Below, piece after piece: positions 44,600-57,088 of a stretch of 64,000 bases of DNA. Both the position numbers and the translations under genes were made by a program. Numbering within the stretch: position 1 is the stretch's first letter; every line of letters begins with the position of its first letter. The notes under the pieces were generated by a model. It made no database searches and was not told where the DNA came from. It worked only from the letters and a program-made list of their open reading frames with translations. This stretch comes from Endomychus coccineus (taxonomy: Eukaryota > Arthropoda > Insecta > Coleoptera > Endomychidae). The DNA is taken from NCBI GenBank assembly GCA_958510875.1, contig OY294070.1, forward strand, positions 121,004,703 to 121,068,702, in the 5' to 3' direction.

Positions 44600-45350
44600 T
44601 TTGTATTTAGATATAGGTATTAGTAAGTAAGCATAGTTAAATTAAAACAGTGGAAAGTGATAAAACAAGGATTACAGTGCGGGTAAGAAAGGATAATCGT
44701 AAGTGAAAAGGATATCGAAATAAAAAGGACTACATAAAGAAGGAAGATATAGAAAACAAAGTTAGAGTTAACCTATATAATAATTTGTTATTAGAAATAA
44801 GCTAGAATAAGGGAAATGAAAATTAAATTAAGAAAATTGAAAATTTTGATGAAATTAACCCAAACATACTAAATGAGAACAAATTTTCAAAATTAATATA
44901 GCAACTTAAAGAGGAAACTAAATAAATATTAAATAGAAGTAGTAAAATTCAGATCAAATGAGTTTTATTAAAGTTCACAAAATAATAAATACAAGGAAGT
45001 TCAAATTAAAGAGAAGTCAAAATGGTTAAATAAGGATATAATTCAAAAAGCATCATAATTTTGAAATCCTCAATTCTGATTGGTTGAAACACAACAATGG
45101 AAAAATTTGAAAGTTTGCCTTCAAAAGGAAGCTAGGGGTAATCAAGGGCTACTGGGATAAAATTGATTTGAAAGTTTTGATTGGTTAAACATCACTTAGG
45201 AAGGAAATTAAGGGGTAAAACTATAAAAGCCAATGCAGAGTTAAACAAAGTATCGTTTGATCATTTTCTTGAACAGTGTCTGTTAATTTATCAATACAAA
45301 GTTTGAGGTTAGATGTGTAAACGACCAATATTAAATACAAGTTCTACGTA
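44600..45350 (+). repeat. Possible diverged LTR-like segment (CCAAT and TATA boxes)
   Basis: A purine-rich tract (44630-44960) is followed by TTCTGATTGGTTGAAAC (about 45073) and AACTATAAAAGCC (about 45221). This order and wording resemble the minus-strand promoter of the 21898 and 27817 repeats (CTGATTGGTTGAG, CCTATAAAAAGG). It would be a distant family member in the opposite orientation. Ends are not defined. Confidence 0.3.
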
Positions 45351-45554
45351 ACTAAGTTTTTAATCAAATAATTTATGAGGAAAGTAACCTCAAAGTCAAG
45401 ATAGAATTTTACTCGGAAAAATACGTCAGAAGGTACTTGAATACTTTGATAGTTGTAATACAACTTTCCAATAATCGGTCCTATGAATGTAACGTATGTC
45501 GCACTCCAAGCGACTAATGGGAGATCTCCAGCAGCAACGACTGAAAAATCTCGC

Positions 45555-45770
45555 AGCACGCCCCATGCAACAATCATCTCTGCACGATGGATCTGGTAGA
45601 TCAAGCCACATGCAGGGGTTGCGGCGTGAAACAAGAGACACCCATGCATGTGCTGTGTCAGTGCACGCAGTTTTTAGTAAAAGAGCCAAATTCACTCGTT
45701 CCCTTGATGCTTTACATACATTTTTTCGTCTAACATGCTATCACGCCAAAGACAATCTGGAACGTCAAGC
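45555..45770 (+). pseudogene. Non-LTR ORF2 C-terminal zinc finger fragment
   Basis: One plus-strand frame reads CTMDLVDQATCRGCGVKQET then PMHVLCQCTQFLVKEPNSLV. C-x2-C then H-x3-C-x-C is the terminal finger of R1/Jockey RNase H-bearing elements (ATCR.CGe.eETp.HvLC.C). No RT or RNase H remains beside it. Confidence 0.75.
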
Positions 45771-46014
45771 TTGAAAATGATAATGGGACAGCTATAAATT
45801 GGATTTTGACGAGGCAAACATAATTAAACCGCCGATTACGATCACGAATGATGATATGCAAATTAAAGTTACACAACACGGCGCCGAAATAAAGGAACAT
45901 ATGAAGTTATTGTGACAGTCACTTTCAGAAAACATGTCAACGCCAAAATTAGCACTAGCCTTTGCAGTTGAAAATCACCAATGATTATTGATAACCAACA
46001 ACATTATTAAAATG

Positions 46015-46019
46015 AAGTA
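46015..46019 (+). repeat. BEL/Pao target-site duplication, left
   Basis: AAGTA directly before the 5' LTR; the same 5 bases at 51317-51321 follow the 3' LTR. Confidence 0.93.
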
Positions 46020-46564
46020 TGTTTGTTCCAAACCAAAGACATCCTTTGAAAGATCCATAAAACTCAATTGTAAATATTCCTGTATTATATTAGGTATCGT
46101 AATTATTTAAGTGAACCGAAATGAGCTTAATCTGTTTATAATAGGTATTTTGGAACAAAGTGATACTGGACTTTCCTGTCGTAAACACAAAGTAAGAATT
46201 CGCAGAAAGGTTGCATAGCAATAAACGATTAAGCGGAATTTTCCAATAAGACATAGAATGAACTTCTACCTCTAAATATTATACTGAATGACAAACAACC
46301 CCATGAGGAGTGTAGTAGGGATAACTGTTTAGTTTAGAATTTCTATCAGGCTGTAATTTGTAGTATTTTTCCAACTCTTGAGTTTGTAACTTGCTTATAT
46401 ATTTCACCGTGATTATTTACCAAATACAAGCAAAACTAAACAAGTCGTGTTTCATTACAAGTGGAAGAATATTCAACAATTTCAAAGTGCGATCAATGCT
46501 GTCGCATAAAACATTTCGCATCCAATCACTTTAAGGTGCGATCAACTGCTGTCGCATCTTAACA
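46020..46564 (+). repeat. BEL/Pao 5' LTR (545 bp)
   Basis: Begins TGTTTGTTCC and ends TCTTAACA. It is the same length as, and by eye identical to, the 3' LTR. Near its 3' end two diverged units of GTGCGATCAA.TGCTGTCGCAT lie in tandem. TG...CA ends fit integrase-processed LTRs. Confidence 0.97.
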
Positions 46565-46567
46565 TTT

Positions 46568-46584
46568 TGGTCCTTCGAACCGGA
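46568..46584 (+). promoter_or_regulatory. BEL/Pao primer-binding site
   Basis: TGGTCCTTCGAACCGGA starts 3 bases after the 5' LTR. TGG plus a sequence complementary to a tRNA T-arm/acceptor 3' end (TCCGGTTCGAAGGACCA) is the expected form. I do not assign the tRNA isoacceptor. Confidence 0.85.
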
Positions 46585-46883
46585 TTGTAAAAATTCCAGT
46601 GCCTTTTGGTTTTTTACAATTCAACACATCCATTCACTTAAACTGTCGGAAGCATCAACCTAGACCAGTGTGAGTGTCAATGGAACAACATCACATCATT
46701 TGCCTATAATGCATATATAGGTACTTCAACAATTCAAGATAAGCCGCTAGTACGAAGACGGGGCTTAACATCGCATACATATCATCAAAGGAAGAAATAG
46801 CGTGGGTGAGTCCTTCCTGTATAAGTATTCCTAATATTCCCATTTAGTATTGTTTCGTTTGTGTTAATAAAGTCAATATCAAC

Positions 46884-49800
46884 ATGCCTGATTCAAATGA
46901 AAATGCTAACAGATTGAAATCATTAATAAAGAAACGGGGTACTTTGAAAGCAAAATTAACTTCTTTCAGAAATTTTCTAAATAAGTTTGAACCCGATCAC
47001 ATGTCTGAGGAGTTACAAATACGCTACAATGATATCGAAATAATTTATAGTCAATTCAATGAAATTCAAAATGATATTGAAGAATTAAACGATGACGAAG
47101 ATGAGGCATTAAGTCAACGCGAAGCTTTTGAAACTCATTATTATCAGAATCTTGGTATCGGAAAGCGTTTACTTACAAACATTCAAAGCAATATTGTTCC
47201 TGGATCTCCACCATATCAACAACGTGTGAAGTTACCTGAAATTAAAATTCCCGGCTTTGATGGACGTTTTAATGAATGGTTAAATTTTCATGATTCATTC
47301 TTTTCGTTAATACATTCAAATACTAATATTTCTAATATCGATAAATTTCAATACCTGAAAGCAGCTTTGAGTGGAGATGCTGCTCGAGTTATTCAAGCAA
47401 TATCTATCTCAGATTCTAATTATTCAATTGCTTGGAATAAATTAATAGAAAGATTTGAAGACAGGGAAAGCATTATCATAAAACATATACAATGCCTATT
47501 TGAATTACCACCTGTAGCCAAAGAATCATCAGCGTTGTTACGTCAACTATCGGACGATATTTCAAATCAATTAGAGGCGATTAAAACTATAGATGACCCA
47601 AACAATTTAGCAAACAGGCTGCTAATTCATTTAGTTTGTCAAAAGCTAGACTATAGCACAAAGCGCGAATGGGAACGCCACATCGTTGAACAAAAAGCTC
47701 CCACCATTGAATGTCTTACAACATTTTTAGCAAATAGAGCAAAACTATTAGATAAATTGTTCAATAATAAGTCTCTAAATCATAACCTATCAAATACTGG
47801 TCGTGACAAGACCAAGTTGCCCGGTAATTCGAAACCCAATTTCAATTATCTCGTTGCACAACAAAAGGTTTGTTCATTCTGCAAAGATGCAGAAAAACCG
47901 CATTCCATTTTTACATGCCAAAAATTTCTATCGTTGACATTAGAGTCGCGGACAACACAATCAAAAATTCGTAAGTTATGTCAGAATTGCTTATACCAGG
48001 GTCATGATGTGCAAAGTTGCAAATCAAGGTATTCATGCAAGATATGTCATAAAAAACATCATACATTGTTGCACAATGAAAACTTAATCACACCAATACA
48101 AATCAATCAACCATCGACGTCACAGCAAGGTAGGTCCCCTACCGTGACCCATTGTGCACATGCAATGGAAGCACAAACATTGTTATCAACCGCAATGGTT
48201 TCAATTTTTGATATCACAGGTCAGAAACATCAATGTCGAGTTCTACTTGATTCAGGCTCGCAATCAAACTTTATATCTGCTGAAACATGTAGTCGCTTAA
48301 AGTTAGAACAAAACAAAACTTTTATTCCGGTGATAGGAATTAACCAATCTAAATCAAATATTACTTCTAGCACTTCTATAAACTTGAAATCAAATACAAA
48401 CGATTTTCAAGTTGAATTGCAATGTTTGGTCTTGCCTAAAATTACAGCACATCTACCAAGTGAACCAATTGATATTTCACATATACATATTCCCACAAAC
48501 ATACAGCTAGCAGATCCGACATTTTATAAGCCCGCTAATATAGATTTATTGATAGGTGCAAATCTATTTTGGGATTTGTTATGCATAGGTCAAATTAAGA
48601 TTTCTGATTCAAATTTAATATTACATAAAACAAAATTGGGCTGGATAGTCTCAGGTAGTCATGTTTTTCCTAGATATCATATTCAATGCAATTTGAGTAT
48701 AAATGACAAAATTCACAATCAAATATCTAAATTTTGGGAACTTGAAAATTATCAAGAAGGCAGATCGAACTTATCACGTGAAGAGAAAATGTGCGAAAAT
48801 CATTTTTCACAAACCACAAGGCGTCACAATAATGGTCAGTTTATTGTAAGCATTCCCTTCAAATCAAATGTGCAAGCCTTAGGCAACTCATATACAAATG
48901 CATTGAAACGGTTTTATGCTCTGGAACGGAAGCTCGATAAAAATTTGGCATTAAAACAACAATATGGTGATTTCATGTCCGAATATGAAGCATTAGGCCA
49001 CATGACGAATGTAACTGACCAAGACAGTCATGATCGCGGATTTTACCTGCCTCATCATGCAGTTTTTAAACAGGACAGTTCAACTACCAAGTTAAGGGTG
49101 GTTTTTGACGGTTCCGCCAAAACAACATCCGGTCTATCATTAAACGATGTTCAAATGATAGGACCCGCGCTTCAAAATGATTTATTCAGCATTTTAGTAC
49201 GCTTTAGACAGCATTCATTCGTGATTAAAGCGGACATCGCAAAAATGTATAGGCAGATATTAATTGAGCCCGATCAACGCGAGTACCAGAAAATATTTTG
49301 GCGCTCGGACGCTACTCAACCTGTAAAAGTTTACAGTCTCAATACAGTGACATATGGCACCGGAAGTGCACCATATCTAGCTATAAAATCTTTAAAGCAC
49401 CTAGCTGCAGATAATCATCACACTAATTCAAAGATTACAAATAATAGTATCACTAATGACTTTTACGTTGACGACCTTTTAACTGGGGCTGAAACAGTAG
49501 AAGAACTCATTCAAATCAAAATTAATGTGACTGATTTACTAACAACGGCAGGATTTGACTTAAGAAAATGGGTATCAAATACAAATCACGAGCCAATCGA
49601 AGTACAACCGGTAGACATCGTGCAATCATTACTTACGGAAAACATAACAGAGTCAAAAACATTAGGCGTTCTTTGGAATAATTTGTCTGACTCACTGCAA
49701 TATATAGTACAATTGGAAAAAACAAATCGCTTCACAAAACGTTCGATGCTATCCGAAATTTCTCAACTCTTCGATCCCCTATGTTTGATAGGTGCAACTA

Positions 49801-50540
49801 ATATGCTAGCAAAGTTGATATTACAAACCCTATGGCAACTAGAGATCGGATGGGACGAATCTATTCACATAGATCTTAACACTCGATGGTGTCAATCTAA
49901 ACAAACCAAACTGATCGTGAGTAATCACAATTATACTTTCAAACTAAAAATAATGTCTTCACCACGTTTTGAATTCAGTACTTGCTCAATTATCAAAAAA
50001 TTCATAAAACATCATTTAAAACGGATAATAGGAAACGCCAATTTAACGTTTGAAGCATTTACTACTATATTAACACAAATTGAAGCAATATTAAATTCCC
50101 GACCCATCACACCCTTGTCCAATGACCCACATGACCTCCTTTATCTCTCTCCTGGACATTTTTTAATTGGTGACTCGCTACTATCTTCCCCACATCCTGA
50201 CATCACCCACATACAGCAAAATAGGTTATCCCGATGGCAGTACATTGAGCAACTGCGTCAACACTTTTGGAAGCGGTGGAGCAAGGAATATATTTCTTCC
50301 TTGCAGCAACGAAGTAAATGGAAGACTCAACCGGAAAATGCCATGGAACTTCAAGTGGGAAACATGGTCATACTTAAAGAAGATCATCTACCACCATTAC
50401 GATGGCTGACGGGTAGAGTAACGGAATTACATCCAGGAAAGGACAACAACACTAGAGTGATTTCAATAAAAACATCCAACGGCATTATTAAACGTGCAGT
50501 GTCCCGTGTGTGTTTATTACCCATCGATGATAATGTTTAA
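46884..50540 (+). CDS. BEL/Pao polyprotein, 1218 aa, open but lacking RNase H and most integrase
   Basis: A single frame from an ATG 300 bp past the PBS. Order: coiled-coil Gag start (residues 1-100), DUF1759-like capsid (about 115-260, LPEIKIPGFDGRFNEWLNF), Cys/His fingers (about 330-395, CSFCKD..HSIFTC, CQNCLYQGHDVQSC), DUF1758 aspartic protease (DSGSQSNF, about 455), and Pao-type RT (VVFDGSAKT, about 738; YVDD, about 860). Normal family members run to about 1700 residues. Here, after IHIDLNTRWCQ (about 1000), 30-40 residues of odd sequence lead directly into the integrase tail (HHLKRIIGNANLTFEAFTTI, LNSRPITPLS) and a DUF5641 end (LPPLRWLTGRV, RAVSRVCLLPI). RNase H and the integrase catalytic core are therefore missing with the frame kept. 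It could still supply Gag, protease and RT. Integration would need help in trans (inference). Confidence 0.95.
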   Translation: MPDSNENANRLKSLIKKRGTLKAKLTSFRNFLNKFEPDHMSEELQIRYNDIEIIYSQFNEIQNDIEELNDDEDEALSQREAFETHYYQNLGIGKRLLTNIQSNIVPGSPPYQQRVKLPEIKIPGFDGRFNEWLNFHDSFFSLIHSNTNISNIDKFQYLKAALSGDAARVIQAISISDSNYSIAWNKLIERFEDRESIIIKHIQCLFELPPVAKESSALLRQLSDDISNQLEAIKTIDDPNNLANRLLIHLVCQKLDYSTKREWERHIVEQKAPTIECLTTFLANRAKLLDKLFNNKSLNHNLSNTGRDKTKLPGNSKPNFNYLVAQQKVCSFCKDAEKPHSIFTCQKFLSLTLESRTTQSKIRKLCQNCLYQGHDVQSCKSRYSCKICHKKHHTLLHNENLITPIQINQPSTSQQGRSPTVTHCAHAMEAQTLLSTAMVSIFDITGQKHQCRVLLDSGSQSNFISAETCSRLKLEQNKTFIPVIGINQSKSNITSSTSINLKSNTNDFQVELQCLVLPKITAHLPSEPIDISHIHIPTNIQLADPTFYKPANIDLLIGANLFWDLLCIGQIKISDSNLILHKTKLGWIVSGSHVFPRYHIQCNLSINDKIHNQISKFWELENYQEGRSNLSREEKMCENHFSQTTRRHNNGQFIVSIPFKSNVQALGNSYTNALKRFYALERKLDKNLALKQQYGDFMSEYEALGHMTNVTDQDSHDRGFYLPHHAVFKQDSSTTKLRVVFDGSAKTTSGLSLNDVQMIGPALQNDLFSILVRFRQHSFVIKADIAKMYRQILIEPDQREYQKIFWRSDATQPVKVYSLNTVTYGTGSAPYLAIKSLKHLAADNHHTNSKITNNSITNDFYVDDLLTGAETVEELIQIKINVTDLLTTAGFDLRKWVSNTNHEPIEVQPVDIVQSLLTENITESKTLGVLWNNLSDSLQYIVQLEKTNRFTKRSMLSEISQLFDPLCLIGATNMLAKLILQTLWQLEIGWDESIHIDLNTRWCQSKQTKLIVSNHNYTFKLKIMSSPRFEFSTCSIIKKFIKHHLKRIIGNANLTFEAFTTILTQIEAILNSRPITPLSNDPHDLLYLSPGHFLIGDSLLSSPHPDITHIQQNRLSRWQYIEQLRQHFWKRWSKEYISSLQQRSKWKTQPENAMELQVGNMVILKEDHLPPLRWLTGRVTELHPGKDNNTRVISIKTSNGIIKRAVSRVCLLPIDDNV

Positions 50541-50758
50541 GTGAACCCGGTCGACTGCAACAAATGATCTACAATGTATCTGAAACATACTCGTATTATT
50601 GATCTGTATAATATTGTATTTGTAACATATTATTCTATGTAAATGTATATATTTGTATTATGATATAATGTCCATATGAATGTATATCCATGCCCTATTG
50701 ACCTTCGTGGAACTCCATTGCACTACCAGCTCATGGGTAGTACACCCACAGATCTTTC

Positions 50759-50771
50759 AAGGGGGGGAGTA
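50759..50771 (+). promoter_or_regulatory. BEL/Pao polypurine tract
   Basis: AAGGGGGGGAGTA immediately before the TG of the 3' LTR, the usual plus-strand primer position. Confidence 0.9.
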
Positions 50772-51316
50772 TGTTTGTTCCAAACCAAAGACATCCTTTG
50801 AAAGATCCATAAAACTCAATTGTAAATATTCCTGTATTATATTAGGTATCGTAATTATTTAAGTGAACCGAAATGAGCTTAATCTGTTTATAATAGGTAT
50901 TTTGGAACAAAGTGATACTGGACTTTCCTGTCGTAAACACAAAGTAAGAATTCGCAGAAAGGTTGCATAGCAATAAACGATTAAGCGGAATTTTCCAATA
51001 AGACATAGAATGAACTTCTACCTCTAAATATTATACTGAATGACAAACAACCCCATGAGGAGTGTAGTAGGGATAACTGTTTAGTTTAGAATTTCTATCA
51101 GGCTGTAATTTGTAGTATTTTTCCAACTCTTGAGTTTGTAACTTGCTTATATATTTCACCGTGATTATTTACCAAATACAAGCAAAACTAAACAAGTCGT
51201 GTTTCATTACAAGTGGAAGAATATTCAACAATTTCAAAGTGCGATCAATGCTGTCGCATAAAACATTTCGCATCCAATCACTTTAAGGTGCGATCAACTG
51301 CTGTCGCATCTTAACA
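50772..51316 (+). repeat. BEL/Pao 3' LTR (545 bp)
   Basis: TGTTTGTTCC...TCTTAACA, same length as the 5' LTR with no difference seen by eye. Followed by AAGTA (51317-51321), the right target-site duplication. LTR identity indicates a recent insertion. Confidence 0.97.
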
Positions 51317-51321
51317 AAGTA

Positions 51322-54300
51322 TTTACGAGACGATGATAACCGGAATATTAAGTTTTATTCCTCGGATATTATCATCGTAAATATCATCATGACAGTCATG
51401 TTTTACTGTAGTCTCCGTCCTTCTATATACATTTCGACGTTAAATAATGATAATTACAACGATAACAGCTGTATTTAGTGGAAAAAATCATCGCATATGT
51501 TTATTAACACTTCGCTCTTCATTTCGGTAACACAATTCGGCTAAAATTAATCTGGTGAACGTTGTTGCCACATTGATATCAGCTGGTTTAGTAAAATAGT
51601 AGTCTAAGCACCCATGGCCCAAAAAAGGCACCTGATTTGAATTTTCTGAATTAGATTAAAAAAACTGCTTGTTACAGTAATGCATTATTTTTCTGACTAA
51701 CACTAGTTGTTAATTAACATCTGACGAATCTCTTGTTATAATTTATGTTTTTCATAGAAATACACTTGGAATGACCTTAGTGACCTCCCCTATCTATTGA
51801 AACTTGTATGTGTGGAAATTTCCGTTGATTGTGATTTGACAGAGCATTTTTTTTAGTTATGATTTTTGAAAAATAAATTTTATAGCACCTCTTTGTTTTT
51901 TTAATGAATTTCACCCTTCTGTTTTATTTTAAATTGATGTTTCAGATCTCCTTCATGCGTAACAATCCAGTCATCGGCAAAAAGTGATAAACTTTGTGCG
52001 ATAGTGTATTTCATGAAAAAAAAATTATTTACAAGAACAGGTCAGTCATATGTTAATTAACTAAAATTGTTGGGCAGATAAATGTTCTGTAAAGTAAATC
52101 CACTTTTTTAAATAATTTCAAATATCATTAAGTATTGCAATTAACAATTTTTCACTAGTCACATCTTTTTCCATGTTTTCCGAACCTTTTCGCTTCCTTA
52201 ATTTCATTTGTTCCCACCAATGAAATCATACATACATGTAGCTTATTCGCGTGTGTGGTCAAATAGAAATATTGATATACAACAACATTATATATCGATG
52301 CTTGAAAGTTAAAAAGACATTTTAGTAACTTCACAGTAAAAAGGGTAGAAAAATCACTTTTTGTACAATTATTGTATTTAAATAAAACAAAGACATTCGA
52401 AAGTAATGATTTTATTTTATGTGTTCATTTTAAGTTTTCTCTGTAACAATCGTTGATAATAAAAATGATGTCGCTTAAGCTCAAAATAATATACAGGTAG
52501 AAGGGCTTAAGTTAATTTTGGTCTTGAATTTTATTCAGATAAAAAGGCTGAGATTAAGTTTGATCGCAAAATATTACTCAGGTAAAAGAGCCTATTCGGA
52601 AATAATTGAAAGAAAACATTACTAAAAACCAAATAGTTTTATTGACCAATAAATAGTATTGACTGCTTTATGTAAAAAAAATGTAATCCCTCTTGTATCA
52701 CCCATTTGATCGTCGAAAATTTAAAACTTTGGAAAGGATAATGGAGATTGATAATTAGTTTTTTCTCTTTTTCTTTTGTACTAGTTTTATCTATATGATA
52801 GCTGATGAAAATATAAATGTTTATGTTTTAATAGGTGAGATAAAATGAAATTGATGTACTTATTTTATAACTTTCTTTGGCACAAAAGGAAAATATAAAA
52901 CTGTTCAAAAAACAACAAATAAAATCAAAAACTCAAAAAGGAGCACCAAATTATTTTTAAGAAAATATACATGTTCACTTGCATTATTATAAATGTAAGA
53001 AATATCGATAAGTATAAAAATAATACCAAACAAAACAAAAACGTTACATAATTCGGCAAAAGTTGTGATTCAATCATTCATATTTTCATCCTAAATATCT
53101 GATTCTGGCCTTATGATAATAGAAGTAGGAATATTAATAAAATCATGATGAAATAGTTCTGCAATGACCTTATCCTTTCACTATACCCAAGAAACAAGAT
53201 ATACAGGATAAGCGCCACTCTAACTGTTTAGTTTTATAAGTGCCAATTTTACTGTATAATTTCGCGAGGTAAAACAGTTTAAGTATTCAAATGATGCAAA
53301 AATTGGCTTCGGTTAAAATAGGCTTACTTTCACATTTGTAAAAATGGAGGAAAAGCAGAAAAACACAACAGATCATTATTATTTTCTCTAAATAGTCGTA
53401 AGCTGTAATATTTTTGTAGTGCCTGAAAACTGGTCTGTTAGGACAAAAATAAACCACATATTTTTCTATTTGCAGTTGACTCAAGCAACACAAAAGTTAT
53501 GATACAGACCTGAAAACCGGCTTATCCGATGTGCAGAAATAAAAATCTTGCTCCGTGACATTAAAAAAGTAATTTGACCAAAATGTCACTTACGCCCTTT
53601 TATTTTTCAAGCATCGATATGGTTAAATATAAGAACATCCTTTTTTCTGCATATGAATATTTCCTGTAAAATTGCCAAATAAATAATTTACTAATTATTA
53701 ACAACAATCTTAGAATAATATGGAAGATCTCTAGGACACCGAAATTAGAATCAATCCAAATTTTAATAATCTAGATTTTTATCTTTTATTTACAAAATTT
53801 AAGTTTAAGGAAAACGTAGTTCTTTACAGGATGTGATGCAGTTTATATGTTTACGATACGGTCGATTAGAGGAATAACAGCAATCAGTTTCTTAATAACA
53901 ATTTTCCCTCATGTGATGCCGTCGAAAGAAAATGCCCCGAGGCGTGTTGCCATAGTGTTTCGAACAGTACAAAGATTAAGTTTTAGTTGTAGGTAAGGTC
54001 CGTGCAATCGTGCGTGCTCGTAAAGAGTGGTTATTAAAGGCCATTTAGACGGCTTTGTAATCAACGTCTAACTGACCGGCTTATTATTTTATTACAGTCG
54101 TTTGATAGACCACGCGAATTATTTCATACCAATCAAAAGCAATAACTTGCCTGCGAATGTTCAGTAATAACGTAACACCACATCTCGAACTTGCGAATTG
54201 CTTGCCTCGCTATGATTCAGATAATTGGATTATATAGAATCGTGAAATCGTAGATCACGGATAGGTGCATAGCAGTAGGAAGATAATAAGGAGAGACAGG

Positions 54301-54839
54301 ATTCGGATCCTTATACAGTGAACATGCAAATGTAATATGAAATGTCTGCTAGCGTGTTACAGTATACGAAGTAATACAAATTGCATTTTCTAAATAGAAA
54401 TGAAAAAAATCTAATGGGGTTAGATCGTAAGACCTTGGTGGACAATCGATGTCAACACGATTAGGAAATAAGTTTGAAGTAATGTAAAAACTCCCTATCG
54501 TGTAAGATTATTTAGAGGATCATTCGAAAATCAAGTTCGCAAACGCTTCAGAATGTCAAAGAATAGTTTCAAAAACAAGTTCAGTTGTACACTGAAAATA
54601 ATTTTGAACCATTTTGAACATTCAATTTGCTTTTGAATGCTTTATTGTATTTTGTTTCTTTTTAAATTAATTGCCTTGTTCGTGTTTTTTATTCATCCAT
54701 ATCTTATGTTTTGTTAGTGTTTTAGTAAATATTTTTATTTCCGAATTATTTATCATGTATTCTCAAAGTCAGCTGATAATAATAAAATTATCGTATCGAG
54801 TTTACGTATGATATCATAATCCACCCGAACCACGACCAT
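51322..54839. other. Upstream intron, 3.5 kb without recognised genes
   Basis: AT-rich and low complexity. The block 53990-54120 is more balanced in composition (GTCCGTGCAATCGTGCGTGC, AAAGGCCATTTAGACGGCTT), which might mark a regulatory element (inference). No coding frame. Confidence 0.5.
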
Positions 54840-56110
54840 CATCAGAAGACTTATAATGTCTAAAACGGGATTTCTTAAAACTAATTGTATTAGGAAAAGG
54901 CACCAATTTCAATTAAAAATGCCCACGTCGCCGAAACGAACAGAAACACGAATAATAGAAATTGTAACACATCATTGTTATAAGTATAATATATCACCAC
55001 TGTTTAGTAGTATTTTGTTAGACGAACTCATGTCTACAAAGTCTATGAACGACTAAAAACAAGAACATCACGTTCAAGTGTCTACTTTCGAACCAGATGT
55101 TAAGATTTATGAGGTAATAGAAAAAGGCTGTCAGACCTTATTGGAAATATACTTTTGAAATTCTACCTAAAATATAGTTTTAACATTATGAAGACGAATG
55201 TAGGAATTTGCAAGAGTTTTAATTAATTAAATTAGTATAAATCTGACTTAATGTCTGAATATCTGTCCTATGATTTACAGATTCGGAATCGCGTTTTATG
55301 TGAATCATCTCCAGTATAGATCTTTTATAATAATTGGTTTCCTTAGTTGAAATATTAACATTTTTGTAATCGAATTGATGTGTTTAGCAAGTTTTTGTTT
55401 CTTGGGTTATACTTATGGCCATTCTTTTTTGTAAATATTGTTTAGAGATTCCAGTATAAGTCCCATCGCAACCTAAACAATTTAATTTGTATACTGTGTG
55501 GGTTTGTTTATCTTTAGGTATTAAAGGTTTTAGATTTGAAAAATATTTCCCAACACAGTTAGTAGGTTTATGCGCAACATTTATATCATACTTTTTCAAA
55601 CATTTCTTAATTTTATCTGAGGTCTCCGGAATGTATGGTAATGTTATAAAATTGTCTGTATTACCTTTTATGTTATTATTTATACATGACGATCCATTAT
55701 AGATTTTGTTTATTATTTCTTTAATGATGGAATTGAAAAATGTTTTTGGGTAGCCATTCATTTCCAGTGTATTACGAATAATTTTTAAATTTTTGGGACG
55801 GTTCTCTGGGTGGAACAATTTTAAACATGTTGGTGCAATCAGAATGGAAGTGAAGATAACATTGAGACCAAACTTCTTCAGTAAACCACGAAGTTTTTAT
55901 TTTTCCATCTGCATCATGCCTAATGTTCATATCTAGGAAATTTATGTTTTTGTTCACTTCTATTTCACAAGTAAATTGAAGTTTTGAGTGGAAATTGTTA
56001 AATTTACTCATCACGTACTGAATTTTATCATTGGGAACACACATAAGGCAATCATCTACATACCGTTTAAAGAATACGGGTTGAAAATTAATTTATTAAA
56101 GATTCTTCTA
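54840..56110 (-). pseudogene. Penelope-like element: RT thumb to GIY-YIG, minus strand
   Basis: From 56044 leftward: MCVPNDKIQYVMSKFNNFHS, KLQFTCEIEVNKNINFLDMN, IRHDADGKIKTSWFTEEVWS (RT thumb), a frame change, FHPENRPKNLKIIRNTLEMN, TLPYIPETSDKIKKCLKKYD, THTVYKLNCLGCDGTYTGIS and KQYLQKRM (GIY-YIG nuclease), then breaks and LTKETNYY/SILEMIHIKRDS. The 3' region to 54840 contains a decayed hammerhead core (CTGATGATGGTCGTG then GTTCGGG instead of GACCGAAAC). The 5' RT palm is missing. Right-end sequence TGTGACCTATTTCC.GAGAAT also occurs beside the hammerhead-like motif at about 33947. Confidence 0.9.
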
Positions 56111-57088
56111 GGCATTCCATATGTGTTAGTGTGACCTATTTCCTGAGAATTTATATACAATTATGATTATTTATATTACAACCTACATGCAGATATGAAA
56201 ATAAGAACGAAGTTACCAATAATTATGCATGCATTCCTCTTTATTTGTATGCCACCATACTTTTGCAGATAACATAACGATGAATGTCATCTACAGATCT
56301 AGGGTTTCAAAATTTTTTACATAAATCTAATACCACTCCATATATTTTCCTAATCAGTCTTCTTTGCCATAACGAAGGTAATTTAAAACACAAGGTGAAG
56401 TCTTTCCGAGATTGCGTGTACGGTACATTACCATAAATATCGCGCAAAAGAACATAAAATAGTCGTGTCGATAAATTATGAAACATATCGGCAGAGAACG
56501 TAACTGCGACCGAAGCAAAAAGAACGCAGAAAAACTCATCAGAGCTCGGCTTGGCAGGTCTTATATTGATTAAGGATATGGAGTTAGAGCTCATCCTGTT
56601 TCTTTGTGTCGTCTGAGATCAAGATTGCACATTACCAGTAGCCAACGCAACGCTGCAGAGCGCCGCCGTTGAGTTCGTGATCCGCGTCCGAACTAAGGGG
56701 CGAGCGGAAGTACATGTTCGACATGGCTCGACGTTCTAGTGTTTAATGTTTGCCATCGCTTACTCGATTGCGGTAGCACTTATACGTACCCGAAGTGACA
56801 TGATATTTCAGATTTTTATTATTCAATATCGTAATCTATAATGCAATCCGACATTAGATGTCACGCTCAGCTTTTAATGGTGCAGATTTGCAATAATGTG
56901 ACATGATAAAAGAATTTCAGAAGTTGGTAGTGGACACTAGGACAGACTATGAATCAACAAACGGGTGCGCTCCTCCTGGCAGAAAAATGTGCAGTTCAAA
57001 GAATGTGATCAAAAAGATGTTAACGCTGGTTTGGTATGCAAGTGAGTAGAAGCTGGAAGTTCAACATCAGATTAGATTAGGGGTGTTG
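56111..57088. other. Upstream intron stretch, no recognised gene
   Basis: A 95-codon minus frame at 56307-56594 (MSSNSISLINIRPAKPSSDE, FFCVLFASVAVTFSADMFHN) has protein-like composition, but I cannot name a family. Local GC is higher at 56630-56740. Confidence 0.35.

Noticed and set aside
56307..56594. 95-codon minus frame with hydrophobic patches
   Set aside because: Protein-like but no family recognised, no splice or promoter support; kept only as a note on the stretch.
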